NCBI GenBank assembly: GCA_903869875.1
Contig: CAIQAW010000059.1
Coordinates: 1-25,008 of the forward strand
DNA: 25,008 bases
Reading direction: 5' to 3'
DNA from: Candidatus Nomurabacteria bacterium
Lineage (GTDB): Bacteria > Patescibacteriota > Minisyncoccia > Phycocordibacterales > UBA9973
Below are positions 13,631 to 21,124 of the stretch, piece after piece; position 1 is the stretch's first letter; every line of letters begins with the position of its first letter. Position numbers and translations under genes: made by a program. Below the pieces are notes generated by a model. It made no database searches, was not told where the DNA came from, and worked only from the letters and a program-made list of their open reading frames with translations.

Positions 13631-14152
13631 TTATTTAATTTCTTTTTGAATTATGGAAAACATTTTTACATTTTTGTGAACCCCGAGCATTTTTAAATGA
13701 TCTGTAAATTTTCTAGGTAATGGGCCCTTTCCCACCCAGACACTCTGTTGGACCATCTCAAAATCCCAGATCTTTAGTTGGTTGCGTAGCCAGTTACGAA
13801 TTTTTCGTTGCTTTTCAGGGATGTCGAAAATTATGATTATAGATTTTTTACTATCTGGTTTTTCTTTTATATATTCTAATCGAACAAACAGTCGTTCTTT
13901 GCTTTTATTAAAAGTAATTAAACCACTTGAATCAATTTCTATAAAGCCCCTTTTCTCTAATCGATGTAGGGTAGTATTGTATTGATTGTGTTCAGTGTTT
14001 CTTCTTTCATTTATTCTGGTATATAAATTTTTTCTGTATATTTTTGTAGACTTCATTGACAGTAGATGACTAATTAAAAAGTCAGAAAGAGACATGTTTT
14101 TTTCGTCTCTTTGTCTGATGATTACATAATTCTCATCACCTCGCATTTCCAT
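13631..14152 (-). CDS. PaaX-like regulator: HTH plus Cas2-like domain
   Basis: A 173-aa protein. Residues 20-90 look like a winged helix (LSDFLISHLL, then YNTTLHRLEKRGFIEIDSSGLITF). Residues 103-173 are a Cas2-like ferredoxin fold as in the C-terminus of PaaX-type regulators: KSIIIIFDIPEKQRKIRNWL (D110), then QQSVWVGKGPLP and MFSIIQK. No cas1 or CRISPR array is near, so a regulator is much more likely than a CRISPR Cas2. Its -10 (TATACT, 14159-14164, with TGA before it) lies 6 nt upstream of the ATG and overlaps palindrome O2, suggesting self-repression. An RNase activity cannot be excluded. Confidence 0.8.
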   Translation of the reverse strand: MEMRGDENYVIIRQRDEKNMSLSDFLISHLLSMKSTKIYRKNLYTRINERRNTEHNQYNTTLHRLEKRGFIEIDSSGLITFNKSKERLFVRLEYIKEKPDSKKSIIIIFDIPEKQRKIRNWLRNQLKIWDFEMVQQSVWVGKGPLPRKFTDHLKMLGVHKNVKMFSIIQKEIK

Positions 14153-14159
14153 AAATAAA

Positions 14160-14195
14160 GTATATCACATCTGACGGCCGTCAAAAGTGATGTAG
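14160..14195. promoter_or_regulatory. palindrome O2 (imperfect) overlapping the regulator promoter
   Basis: It has the same core TCTGACGGCCGTCA as O1 and O3, with two mismatches in each half against the 36-bp consensus. The left-end changes create TATACT on the minus strand (14159-14164), the -10 of the PaaX-like gene. A protein bound here would cover the promoter. It also lies 7 nt after the hydrolase stop. Confidence 0.8.
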
Positions 14196-14201
14196 TTGTT
14201 G

Positions 14202-15164
14202 CTAATTGTTTTCCATATAGTCGTATATAAGTTTGGCCAGTTTTTCGGATCGGAATTTTTTATATGGGTTTATTTGCTTGTTTACTGTAAAAACACTTAT
14301 AACATAATGTGAATTTTTACCTTGTATTACACCTGCATCGTTAACCCAACGTATTATAGCCCAGTGTTTAGTAATAATTGTTTTTATTAAACTAAGAATA
14401 CTTTTTAGAAATTTTTTTATTGTAAAATCTTGCTTGTAATATGATTTAGAAAAAACGGTATATAAATTATTCTCTAAGTAACCTCCCTTGCGGTAATACG
14501 TAACATAATCACTAATGTTTAGACCAGTGCGCATGCCTGGTTTCCAATTCAACATGTATTCTTTTAATTTTTTAGATACAAAAGGGGATATAAGTTTTTC
14601 ATTTTCAACTAGATAGAAAAACTCGGAAATGTGGCGTGCACATGTTAGTGTTGTTTGGCAGTATTGGTATGGTTTGTTTTCCTTTACTCGGTCTAGAAAC
14701 TTTCTGGTTACTTCGCTACCGTGCCAGTTGTATTTGTGTATTATGTTTTCGGTAATGCTTTCACGACTAACTAGGTCTATAAGTGTGTTTGAAGCAGTGT
14801 TGTCGCTACGTTCTAACATTAGTGCTAGTAGGTGGTCTATGGTTACTACGTCGCCATCTGTTAGTAGTTTGCTGGTGTCGCCAGGGAAAATGCGAGCGTC
14901 TTTGTCTACGTCGTTCGGGGGCTTTATTGTTATACTTTGTTCTAAAGTCAGTACTCCTATTTCTATTTGTCGCAATACTTCTGCCCCTATAAAGATCTTA
15001 TAAACAGAAGCAGGGTATATGAAATGTTCCATATTATAACCAAATATATGTGGTTGTGTTTGGTTAAGGTCGATAATAGCTACACCCATTTCGCGCTTGG
15101 TGTAGTCGTTGTCGTCGAGTATTTTCTTAATATCTACACTTCGTTGGTTGTCTATAGGTAACAT
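14202..15164 (-). CDS. serine beta-lactamase-fold hydrolase (class A-like)
   Basis: A 320-aa protein with the three active-site elements of penicillin-recognising hydrolases: SVYK at residues 53-56 (PASVYKIF), SDN at 120-122 (ERSDNTASN) and KGG at 226-228 in place of KTG. The general-base Glu of true class A enzymes is not obvious, so antibiotic hydrolysis is doubtful; an esterase or peptidoglycan-related role is possible. No signal peptide is seen, which is odd for the family. The -10 TATACT (minus, 15171-15176) with an extended TGT lies 6 nt before the ATG, and palindrome O3 starts just upstream of its -35 zone. Confidence 0.85.
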   Translation of the reverse strand: MLPIDNQRSVDIKKILDDNDYTKREMGVAIIDLNQTQPHIFGYNMEHFIYPASVYKIFIGAEVLRQIEIGVLTLEQSITIKPPNDVDKDARIFPGDTSKLLTDGDVVTIDHLLALMLERSDNTASNTLIDLVSRESITENIIHKYNWHGSEVTRKFLDRVKENKPYQYCQTTLTCARHISEFFYLVENEKLISPFVSKKLKEYMLNWKPGMRTGLNISDYVTYYRKGGYLENNLYTVFSKSYYKQDFTIKKFLKSILSLIKTIITKHWAIIRWVNDAGVIQGKNSHYVISVFTVNKQINPYKKFRSEKLAKLIYDYMENN

Positions 15165-15199
15165 GGGTGTAGTATAACAAATATAGAAAAAATTTTTAA

Positions 15200-15237
15200 A
15201 CTACATCACATCTGACGGCCGTCAGATGTGATGTAGT
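15200..15237. promoter_or_regulatory. palindrome O3 (38 bp, perfect) in a divergent promoter region
   Basis: The half-site ACTACATCACATCTGACGG is followed by its exact reverse complement. It lies between the divergent hydrolase (start 15164, -10 at 15171-15176) and the TraD-like ATPase (-10 at 15295-15300). This is a good position to control one or both. Confidence 0.85.
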
Positions 15238-15306
15238 GGGTATTTTAAAAGATAGTTTTGTAAGGGTGGTATACCAGGAAATGTAGTAATAATGTATAAT
15301 ATACCA

Positions 15307-18048
15307 ATGGAAACATTCGAAATAGAGAAACCTCATTTTTTAACGCCTGATGAAGAGTTGGCGTATTTGCGTGGGCAAGTACAGAAAATGGAACAAAAAC
15401 TAACGAATGAAGGCAGTGTTGTAGAACGCGTTGCATTGGCCCGCGAAACTTTACAAGAATATAAAAATATTCCAACCAAAGAAGTTCTACACGAAGGTCT
15501 ACAAATGGCCGACCACGAGCACGAAGCCATTGCCCTGCGCCTACACCCCGAAGAACACGACAGTGTTATGGAAGAATTAATAGGTCTAGTTGAAGTTAAA
15601 GGTATTAAAAACGCTATGGACGCAGTAATGCGTTTAAACAACCCGCATATAGAAGACGACTTCCATCGTTTTCTGGTGCAGTATTTATTATCTATGCACG
15701 AAGTAAAAGGTTTAGAAGTTGGAACAAGTTTATACAAAACACTAACAATGAAAACTTTCCAGCTTTCTTTGCCAGAACAAGTCGCCGACGACAAGCGAAC
15801 ATTCAAGGAACTAGTTGGTGCGATGGAACAGTTTTTTGCAGGTATGCAGTACATGGGCGGTGCAAAAAACAAAGACGAACTGCGTGCCGTTATAGAAATA
15901 GCAGTTTCAAACGACAAACCAGAACTAGCCTTTTATATTTCAATTCCAGAACAGTCTGCCGAACTTTTTGAAAAACAAATTTTAGCTATACACCCACAGG
16001 CACGCATAGTAGACATGCCAGACGATTTTAATATATTTACCCCAAAGGGTGCAGTTGTTGCGTCTACATTAGAACTGGAAAACAACTCATGTTTTAGTTT
16101 GCGTACAATAGAAAGTTTCGAATCAGACCCATTAGCAATATTACTAAACACATTTAGCCGTGTTGCTGGCACTGGCGAAGGTGCTGCAATACAGTTTGTT
16201 ATGCGCCCAGAACCACAGTATTTTGAAAAAGAAATACAAGGTTTGTTAAAATCTGCTGAACGTGGTGACAAAATAACAAAAGAAGACGAAGAAGGCAAAG
16301 AAGTAGGCAAAGCTTTTATAAAAGAAATCGGTGGTTTCTTTGGTATGTCAGGTAAAGATGAAGATAAAAGTGAAGAAAAGAAAGACGTAACAGGTAATGC
16401 ACAACAAGACGTAATAAATTCTATTAAGAAAAAACTTGAACGCCCAATGGTGGCTGTTAATGTACGCATTCTAACATCTGCAGAAGACAGTGTGCGTGCC
16501 GAACGTACAAAACACGACATAGAAAGTGCTTTTGAACAGTTTCGTTTACCGGCGTCTAACGGGTGCGTATGGAAACGTTCTGAAAAAAACCTTTCAGACA
16601 CAATACACATGTTTACATTCCGCGAATTTTCTAAGTCTGATTCAGTTCCATTAAACTTCAAAGAACTAGCTACCATGTTGCATTTCCCATGGGGTATTGG
16701 CAACATTGCTACACTTATGCAGTCTAATGTTAAAGAAGCCCCTGCGCCGACTGGTATGGCACCAGAAGGCATTGTGTTAGGTTACAACGAATACCGTGGC
16801 GTGCGTACACCTGTTGTATATAGTCGCGAAGACCGTATGCGCCACCTATACGTTATAGGCCAAACAGGTACCGGTAAAACTGTTACATTAAAACAACTTA
16901 TAAAACAAGACATAGAAAACGGCGACGGTTGTTGTTTTATAGACCCACACGGTTCTGACATACAAGACATATTGTCATTTATACCGAAGAACCGCATAGA
17001 CGACGTTATATATTTTGACCCAGCACATACTGACAGACCAATGGGTCTAAACATGTTGGAATTCGATGAACGTTACCCAGAACAAAAAACTTTTGTTATC
17101 AACGACTTGTTGGGTATATTTAACCAACTGTTCGACTTGAAGGCCCAGGGCGGTGCTATGTTCGAACAATATTTCCGTAATGCAGCGTTGCTAATAATGG
17201 AAGACCCTGAAAGTGGTAGTACACTACTAGAAATAACTCGTGTATTGCAGGAAAAATCTTTCCGCGACATGAAACTAGCAAAATGTAAAAACCCAATTAT
17301 TAAAAAGTTCTGGGAAGCAGCCGAGGCAACAACAGGCGACCAGGGTCTGGCTAACTTCGTTCCGTATATTTCTAGTAAGTTCGACCCAATGATATCAAAC
17401 GACATACTACGCCCTGTTATAGGCCAACAGCATTCTGTATTTAACTTCCGTAAAATAATGGACGAGAAGAAAATACTTTTGGTCAATTTGTCGAAAGGCC
17501 GTTTGGGTGAAATAAATGCAAACCTGATAGGTTTGATATTAGTTGGTAAAATACAAATGGCCGCACTGTCGCGTGTAGATATGCACGGTCAGAAAATGAA
17601 CGACTTTTATTTGTATATAGACGAATTCCAAAACGTAACCACACCAGCTATTGCATCTATACTTTCTGAAGCACGCAAATACAGACTAAGTCTAAACGTT
17701 GCCCACCAGTACATAGCCCAACTACCCGAAGAAATAAAAGACGCAATTTTTGGTAACGTAGGTTCTATGTCTATAATGCGTGTGTCTCCGGAAGATGCAA
17801 AATTCCTTGAAACTAAACTTGCACCAACATTCGATGCAACCGACATTATAAAACTTGAAAACTTGCATTCGTATATGTCGATGATAGTAAACGGTGTACC
17901 CGCAACAAAACCATTTAACATGACACTGGCCCCATACCCGAAGGGCAACCCTGAAATAGTAGAAAACCTAAAGGAACTGTCTTATCTAAAATACGGACGC
18001 GACAGGGCAGAGGTAGAAGCTGAAATAATGGCAAAATATAATAGATAA
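15307..18048 (+). CDS. TraD/VirD4-like type IV secretion/conjugation ATPase
   Basis: A large 913-aa protein with a C-terminal motor domain. Walker A GQTGTGKT is at residues 518-525 (YVIGQTGTGKTVTLKQL), then CCFIDPHGSD, and Walker B FYLYIDEFQNV with D772/E773. The sensor-like NVAHQYIAQL follows, as in TraD/TraG/VirD4 and DUF87-type ATPases. The N-terminal 480 residues are unfamiliar: a helical, charged region with a Lys/Glu-rich insert near 325-370. No clear membrane segments. The ATG at 15307 is preferred to one at 15292, because TATAAT (15295-15300) would overlap the latter. No relaxase or other T4SS gene is nearby, so DNA import/export is only an inference. Confidence 0.85.
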   Translation: METFEIEKPHFLTPDEELAYLRGQVQKMEQKLTNEGSVVERVALARETLQEYKNIPTKEVLHEGLQMADHEHEAIALRLHPEEHDSVMEELIGLVEVKGIKNAMDAVMRLNNPHIEDDFHRFLVQYLLSMHEVKGLEVGTSLYKTLTMKTFQLSLPEQVADDKRTFKELVGAMEQFFAGMQYMGGAKNKDELRAVIEIAVSNDKPELAFYISIPEQSAELFEKQILAIHPQARIVDMPDDFNIFTPKGAVVASTLELENNSCFSLRTIESFESDPLAILLNTFSRVAGTGEGAAIQFVMRPEPQYFEKEIQGLLKSAERGDKITKEDEEGKEVGKAFIKEIGGFFGMSGKDEDKSEEKKDVTGNAQQDVINSIKKKLERPMVAVNVRILTSAEDSVRAERTKHDIESAFEQFRLPASNGCVWKRSEKNLSDTIHMFTFREFSKSDSVPLNFKELATMLHFPWGIGNIATLMQSNVKEAPAPTGMAPEGIVLGYNEYRGVRTPVVYSREDRMRHLYVIGQTGTGKTVTLKQLIKQDIENGDGCCFIDPHGSDIQDILSFIPKNRIDDVIYFDPAHTDRPMGLNMLEFDERYPEQKTFVINDLLGIFNQLFDLKAQGGAMFEQYFRNAALLIMEDPESGSTLLEITRVLQEKSFRDMKLAKCKNPIIKKFWEAAEATTGDQGLANFVPYISSKFDPMISNDILRPVIGQQHSVFNFRKIMDEKKILLVNLSKGRLGEINANLIGLILVGKIQMAALSRVDMHGQKMNDFYLYIDEFQNVTTPAIASILSEARKYRLSLNVAHQYIAQLPEEIKDAIFGNVGSMSIMRVSPEDAKFLETKLAPTFDATDIIKLENLHSYMSMIVNGVPATKPFNMTLAPYPKGNPEIVENLKELSYLKYGRDRAEVEAEIMAKYNR

Positions 18049-18050
18049 TA

Positions 18051-18080
18051 TAAAAACTTCCGCAGATGCGGAAGTTTTTA
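18051..18080. terminator. bidirectional intrinsic terminator
   Basis: A 13-bp perfect stem (TAAAAACTTCCGC with GCGGAAGTTTTTA) around the loop AGAT, between the ATPase gene and the convergent gene ending at 18083. Confidence 0.9.
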
Positions 18081-18082
18081 TA

Positions 18083-18556
18083 TTACCAGAATTTATACCA
18101 AGGTTTTTTTGTTTTTATAACTTGTTGCAGGTCTAGATCAATACTACTTCTAGGAATTTTTTTGATTTCCTTGTGTAGGTTTTTCAAGTCGTTTATTACA
18201 TCATCTATTGTTTCATTTTCTGCCACAGGTTCTGGTGGTAATTCAGCTATTTCTTCTGGCGGAAAAGATTCTTTAGTTTTTTCTGTTTGTTCAGAAACTA
18301 ATTTTTCTTTGCGTTCTTTTTCTTTGCGTTCCAGTGTTTCTCGTAGCTTTCTGCCTTCTACTGTTTCGTGGACTTCTTTGTTTTTAGAATTATTTTCAGA
18401 TGACTTGTTGTTATTTTCCAAATTTACGTTTTCATTAGAAGTGGCTTCTTGCTTGTTAAAACTACCATCTAATGGATTAAAACGTGTTGCTACTATTGGG
18501 GCAACTGGTCCGTTTGGTTTGTCTTCTGGTATTGGGTTGAATTTCTTTTTTTCCAT
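18083..18556 (-). CDS. unknown, mostly disordered charged protein, 157 aa
   Basis: No family recognised. Low-complexity and highly charged: an N-terminal Pro-rich part (FNPIPEDKPNGPVAP), an Asn/Glu-rich middle, a Lys/Glu-rich likely coiled-coil (RKLRETLERKEKERKEKL) and a short ordered-looking end (DDVINDLKNLHKEIKKIP, then KTKKPWYKFW). The aromatic and basic C-terminus could touch a membrane. TATACT (minus, 18566-18571) lies 9 nt before the ATG. It is convergent with the TraD-like gene. Confidence 0.65.
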   Translation of the reverse strand: MEKKKFNPIPEDKPNGPVAPIVATRFNPLDGSFNKQEATSNENVNLENNNKSSENNSKNKEVHETVEGRKLRETLERKEKERKEKLVSEQTEKTKESFPPEEIAELPPEPVAENETIDDVINDLKNLHKEIKKIPRSSIDLDLQQVIKTKKPWYKFW

Positions 18557-18650
18557 ATGTGTATAAGTATACGATAGTTATATTGTTTATAAAACTCGAT
18601 ATGTGTATTATAACATATATTTAATTAAAAAGCAAGTACCTCACCCCTTG

Positions 18651-18675
18651 CCCCTCTCCTTCACAAGGAGAGGGG
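18651..18675. repeat. GC-rich hairpin in the gap after mscL
   Basis: CCCCTCTCCTT pairs with AAGGAGAGGGG around CAC (11 bp). The core CTCTCC/GGAGAG is shared with the hairpin at 24180-24201. It is preceded by CCTCACCCCTTG. It may terminate mscL or be a copy of a dispersed repeat. Confidence 0.6.
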
Positions 18676-18697
18676 AATAATGAGAATACAAAGCAAA

Positions 18698-19099
18698 TTA
18701 CATTACTGCGTGTGTGCAGTGGCCACAACGTCGGGCGTCTAGGGGTATGTCCATACAGCATTCGGCACATTTTTTAGTTGTTGGGTCCATAGGTGCTTCT
18801 TTTTTAGTTTTTGCTACTAGAACGTTCATAGGTTTAACAACAAAGAAAAATACAGAACCGGCTACTAACAGGAACGAAACCATGGCGTTTATAAAATGCC
18901 CATACATAAACTGACTGCCGTTTATGGTAAAGTACAAACCACTAAAGTCCGGCACCTTGGCAATAGCTGCAATAAAAGGTGTTAGTATGTCAGACACAAG
19001 TGCCGACACAATGGTACCAAATGCTGCACCGACTACAACACCAACTGCTAGATCTACTACATTACCGCGTAACAAAAATTGTTTAAATTCTTTTATCAT
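18698..19099 (-). CDS. mscL: large-conductance mechanosensitive channel with C-terminal zinc ribbon
   Basis: MscL opens under membrane tension and releases solutes in osmotic downshock. TM1 (NVVDLAVGVVVGAAFGTIVSALVSDILTPF) and TM2 (FINAMVSFLLVAGSVFFFVV) are typical, in a 133-aa chain. After the cytoplasmic helix the C-terminus carries a small metal-binding ribbon: C111, C114 and C115 in CAECC, then C125 and C128 in CGHC. A similar tail is seen in some other bacterial MscL proteins, but E. coli lacks it. TATAAT (minus, 19109-19114) lies 9 nt before the ATG. Confidence 0.93.
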   Translation of the reverse strand: MIKEFKQFLLRGNVVDLAVGVVVGAAFGTIVSALVSDILTPFIAAIAKVPDFSGLYFTINGSQFMYGHFINAMVSFLLVAGSVFFFVVKPMNVLVAKTKKEAPMDPTTKKCAECCMDIPLDARRCGHCTHAVM

Positions 19100-19158
19100 A
19101 ATGTACCCATTATACTACACTTATTAAAAACCAGCTGTGGATAGGGGAAATAAAAAAC

Positions 19159-19180
19159 CCCAATTGCAAATGCAATTGGG
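19159..19180 (-). terminator. intrinsic terminator of the lipoprotein gene
   Basis: CCCAATTGCA pairs with TGCAATTGGG around a 2-nt centre; on the minus strand it is followed by GTTTTTT. Confidence 0.88.
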
Positions 19181-19203
19181 AGTGTGTAGTTTCGATGTTG
19201 TTT

Positions 19204-19518
19204 TTAGTTTACAGCAATAACTTCACCAATTTTTACTTCTTTTTTCATCCAGAAAGACCCGGAAGTGTCTTGCATGTTCCATTCAGTGCTGTTGAAAATG
19301 AAATCTTTGTAAGCCCACTTTGGCCACGCCCGAGGTTTTATTACCGGTATTTTTGCACCGATAGCGGGCATGTCGCAGTATTTGGATGGCGCAATTATTG
19401 CAGTAACTTCTGTACCATCTTCTTCTCTAATGGTTACATGACGTTCGGCCTGAAATAAGCTACATGAACTTAAAAACATTGCCATAGAGGCGATTAAAAT
19501 AAAAAATAAATTTTTCAT
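19204..19518 (-). CDS. predicted lipoprotein, 104 aa
   Basis: Exported protein of unknown function. The signal peptide MKNLFFILIASMAMFLSSCS ends in a lipobox (LSSC, C19), so it should be lipid-anchored outside the cytoplasmic membrane. The mature part has two short beta-rich regions (RHVTIREEDGTEVTAIIAP and DTSGSFWMKKEVKIGEVIAV) and several Trp (PRAWPKWAYKDFIF). A strong promoter lies about 100 nt upstream with a folded leader between, unlike the leaderless genes around it. It ends at a clear terminator. Confidence 0.8.
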   Translation of the reverse strand: MKNLFFILIASMAMFLSSCSLFQAERHVTIREEDGTEVTAIIAPSKYCDMPAIGAKIPVIKPRAWPKWAYKDFIFNSTEWNMQDTSGSFWMKKEVKIGEVIAVN

Positions 19519-19535
19519 ATTATGGTGGGGTCCCC

Positions 19536-19590
19536 AAATTTAGCGGGGTTTGTATATACCAATGTTGATATGCACAAATCCTGCTAAATT
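19536..19590 (-). promoter_or_regulatory. hairpin in the leader of the lipoprotein mRNA
   Basis: On the minus strand AATTTAGCAGGATTTG (19575-19590) pairs with CAAACCCCGCTAAATT (19537-19552) in 14 of 16 positions. GGGGTCCCC follows directly before the start region. It is a candidate regulatory leader; no known riboswitch class is recognised. Confidence 0.6.
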
Positions 19591-19622
19591 CGGTCCTGTA
19601 TATGTAAATAACTTATAACTGT

Positions 19623-19650
19623 ATTATAGCATATACAGTGTATTTGTCAA
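19623..19650 (-). promoter_or_regulatory. near-consensus promoter of the lipoprotein gene
   Basis: On the minus strand, TTGACA (19645-19650), a 16-nt spacer and TATAAT (19623-19628) with an extended TGC. This is one of the two best promoters in the window. Confidence 0.88.
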
Positions 19651-19657
19651 GTAATAT

Positions 19658-19683
19658 AAAAAACCTTATAAAATAAGGTTTTT
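19658..19683 (-). terminator. intrinsic terminator of the Nudix gene
   Basis: CCTTAT and ATAAGG around an AAA loop, with A and T runs on either side; the minus-strand read gives a hairpin then TTTTTT, 9 nt after the Nudix stop codon. Confidence 0.8.
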
Positions 19684-19691
19684 AAGTTCTA

Positions 19692-20186
19692 TTAAATTTC
19701 GAGTGCTATGTCGTAATAATTTGATTCGGTTACTGCTGTCATGTCGGCATTAAATCTGACAGTTCCACGAAATGTTGGTCCGTCAGACAGTACTCGTGGC
19801 AGGAATTCGCGGTCGGCAGGTAGCATTTCTTCGAATGGTAAATCGTTTATATTGTAGTATAAAGGTTTTTCCATTTCTAAAGTTGTTTCAGCTAGGCCTG
19901 TAAAATCTCGAACAGTGAATATTACTACTGACCAGTTTGGTTCGTTAGTTTTATTGTCGAAATTGTAAAAATCTATTTCTGCCCTTATAACAAGGTTTTC
20001 AGGTTTGGTATTTATTTCGGAACCTGCTTCCTCCATAAATTCACGGGCAGCAGTGTGGCGTATTGAAATGTCTTTTGGTTTTGGTTTACCACCAAAACCA
20101 TTTAATTTGTTTCTGCCAACTTTCTTTAATTTTGTAGCCATTAGAGTGTAATTGGCTTTTAGGGGGTATACAAGTGTAGCTTTCAT
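19692..20186 (-). CDS. Nudix hydrolase, MTH1-like (8-oxo-dGTP pyrophosphatase type)
   Basis: A 164-aa protein, probably a sanitiser of oxidised nucleotides. The Nudix box is read from FGGKPKPKDISIRHTAAREF to MEEAGSEI, with the REFMEEAG core intact; compared with GX5EX7REUXEEXGU it has one extra residue and Asp or Ile at the first Glu position. The rest follows the human MTH1 layout: NGFGGK, WSVVIFTVRDFTG, the EMEKPLYYNINDLPFEEM region that binds the base in MTH1, and FRGTVRFNADM near the end. The match is by motif only, so the substrate is an inference. It is monocistronic. Confidence 0.85.
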   Translation of the reverse strand: MKATLVYPLKANYTLMATKLKKVGRNKLNGFGGKPKPKDISIRHTAAREFMEEAGSEINTKPENLVIRAEIDFYNFDNKTNEPNWSVVIFTVRDFTGLAETTLEMEKPLYYNINDLPFEEMLPADREFLPRVLSDGPTFRGTVRFNADMTAVTESNYYDIALEI

Positions 20187-20268
20187 GATTTGGGAATGTA
20201 TTGGTTTTGCTCAGCATAACACTGTACATAAATAATGCAAGTATTAAAAAATATGCTAACATAACACT

Positions 20269-20709
20269 ATGGCACTAGTTACCAATAAAAAAGTCCATTT
20301 TGACTACGAAGTTCTCGAAACATTCGAGGCAGGTATTTCGCTATTGGGCAACGAAGTAAAAAGTGTGCGTAATGGCCAGGCAACATTAGCCGGTGGGCAT
20401 ATTAGTATTCGTGGTAACGAAGCGTTTTTGTTACAGGTACATATACCACCCTACCAAGTTAAAAATACTTCGCCAGACTACGACCCAGACCGACCACGTA
20501 AACTACTGTTAAATGCCAAGGAAATACGCCAGATCAGTAGGCAACTAGAAAACCGTGGTTTGACTTTAGTGCCTATTTCGTTATATAATAAAGGCCGCAA
20601 CATCAAATGTGAAGTTGCATTAGTGCGCGGCAAGAAGAAGTTTAATAAACGTGAAAGTTTAAAAAAACGCGATGTAAATAGGGAACTACAGCGTGAATTT
20701 AAAAGATAG
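20269..20709 (+). CDS. smpB: SsrA-binding protein SmpB
   Basis: SmpB (146 aa) binds tmRNA and delivers it to stalled ribosomes. The OB-fold parts are clear: NKKVHFDYEVLETFEAGISL and GNEVKSVRNGQATLAGGHI, then VHIPPYQVKNTSPDYDPDRPRKLLL. The C-terminal tail that enters the A site is Lys/Arg rich (GKKKFNKRESLKKRDVNREL). The tmRNA gene itself starts 25 nt downstream, an arrangement that makes sense for one pathway. An extended -10 TGCTAACAT (20254-20262) ends 6 nt before the ATG, so the mRNA is probably leaderless. Confidence 0.97.
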   Translation: MALVTNKKVHFDYEVLETFEAGISLLGNEVKSVRNGQATLAGGHISIRGNEAFLLQVHIPPYQVKNTSPDYDPDRPRKLLLNAKEIRQISRQLENRGLTLVPISLYNKGRNIKCEVALVRGKKKFNKRESLKKRDVNRELQREFKR

Positions 20710-20734
20710 ATCATTACAAACAATAACAACCAAT

Positions 20735-21116
20735 GGGTCTGCAAGGCTTTGACAATTGGGTTCGTTGTTTATATGCGTGTCGAGCTTGTAGACAACTCGT
20801 AAAACTATCTACCACAAGTTAAGTGTAAACAACTCTCTAGGACAAGTGTCTCCTTTCTTCGGAAAGTCAGACTTTGTTTTTGCTAACGCTTAGTCGGTAG
20901 CATGTCGATTTAGTTTGAAACATGATAAAACTAAACGGCATCATAAAATCATGCCAAGGTATACAAATGCTCGGTTGTATGCACCAAAACCAAGAGACCG
21001 CACCATTACTGTTTTGATAATTTTATAGGTAATAGTGTTAAACATAAAAATTACTACACACGTAGACGTATAGACGATACCCCTTTTGGACGGCGGTTCA
21101 ATTCCGCCCAGATCCA
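20735..21116 (+). ncRNA. ssrA: transfer-messenger RNA (tmRNA)
   Basis: The acceptor stem pairs GGGTCTG (20735-20741) with CAGATCC (21109-21115). The T-arm GGCGG-TTCAATT-CCGCC is perfect. A pseudoknot like PK1 is formed by CGAG/CTCG and CTTGTAGA/TCTA.CACAAG (20781-20818). The tag frame probably starts at GTA (20825) with VNNSLGQ and ends SDFVFANA before TAG (20891-20893), 22 codons; the stop lies in a hairpin TGCTA/TAGCA as in helix 5. CCA is not encoded. It lies next to smpB. The tag frame is inferred; the RNA call is firm. Confidence 0.93.
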
Positions 21117-21124
21117 CATAAAAT

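Noticed and set aside
13579..15237. CRISPR array with cas2
   Set aside because: The three repeats are palindromes 0.6-1 kb apart with genes between, there are no spacers and no cas1; the Cas2-like domain is fused to an HTH as in PaaX-type regulators.
15292..15306. Earlier ATG for the TraD-like gene (15292)
   Set aside because: It overlaps the TATAAT at 15295-15300; the ATG at 15307 has the 6-nt spacing common here.
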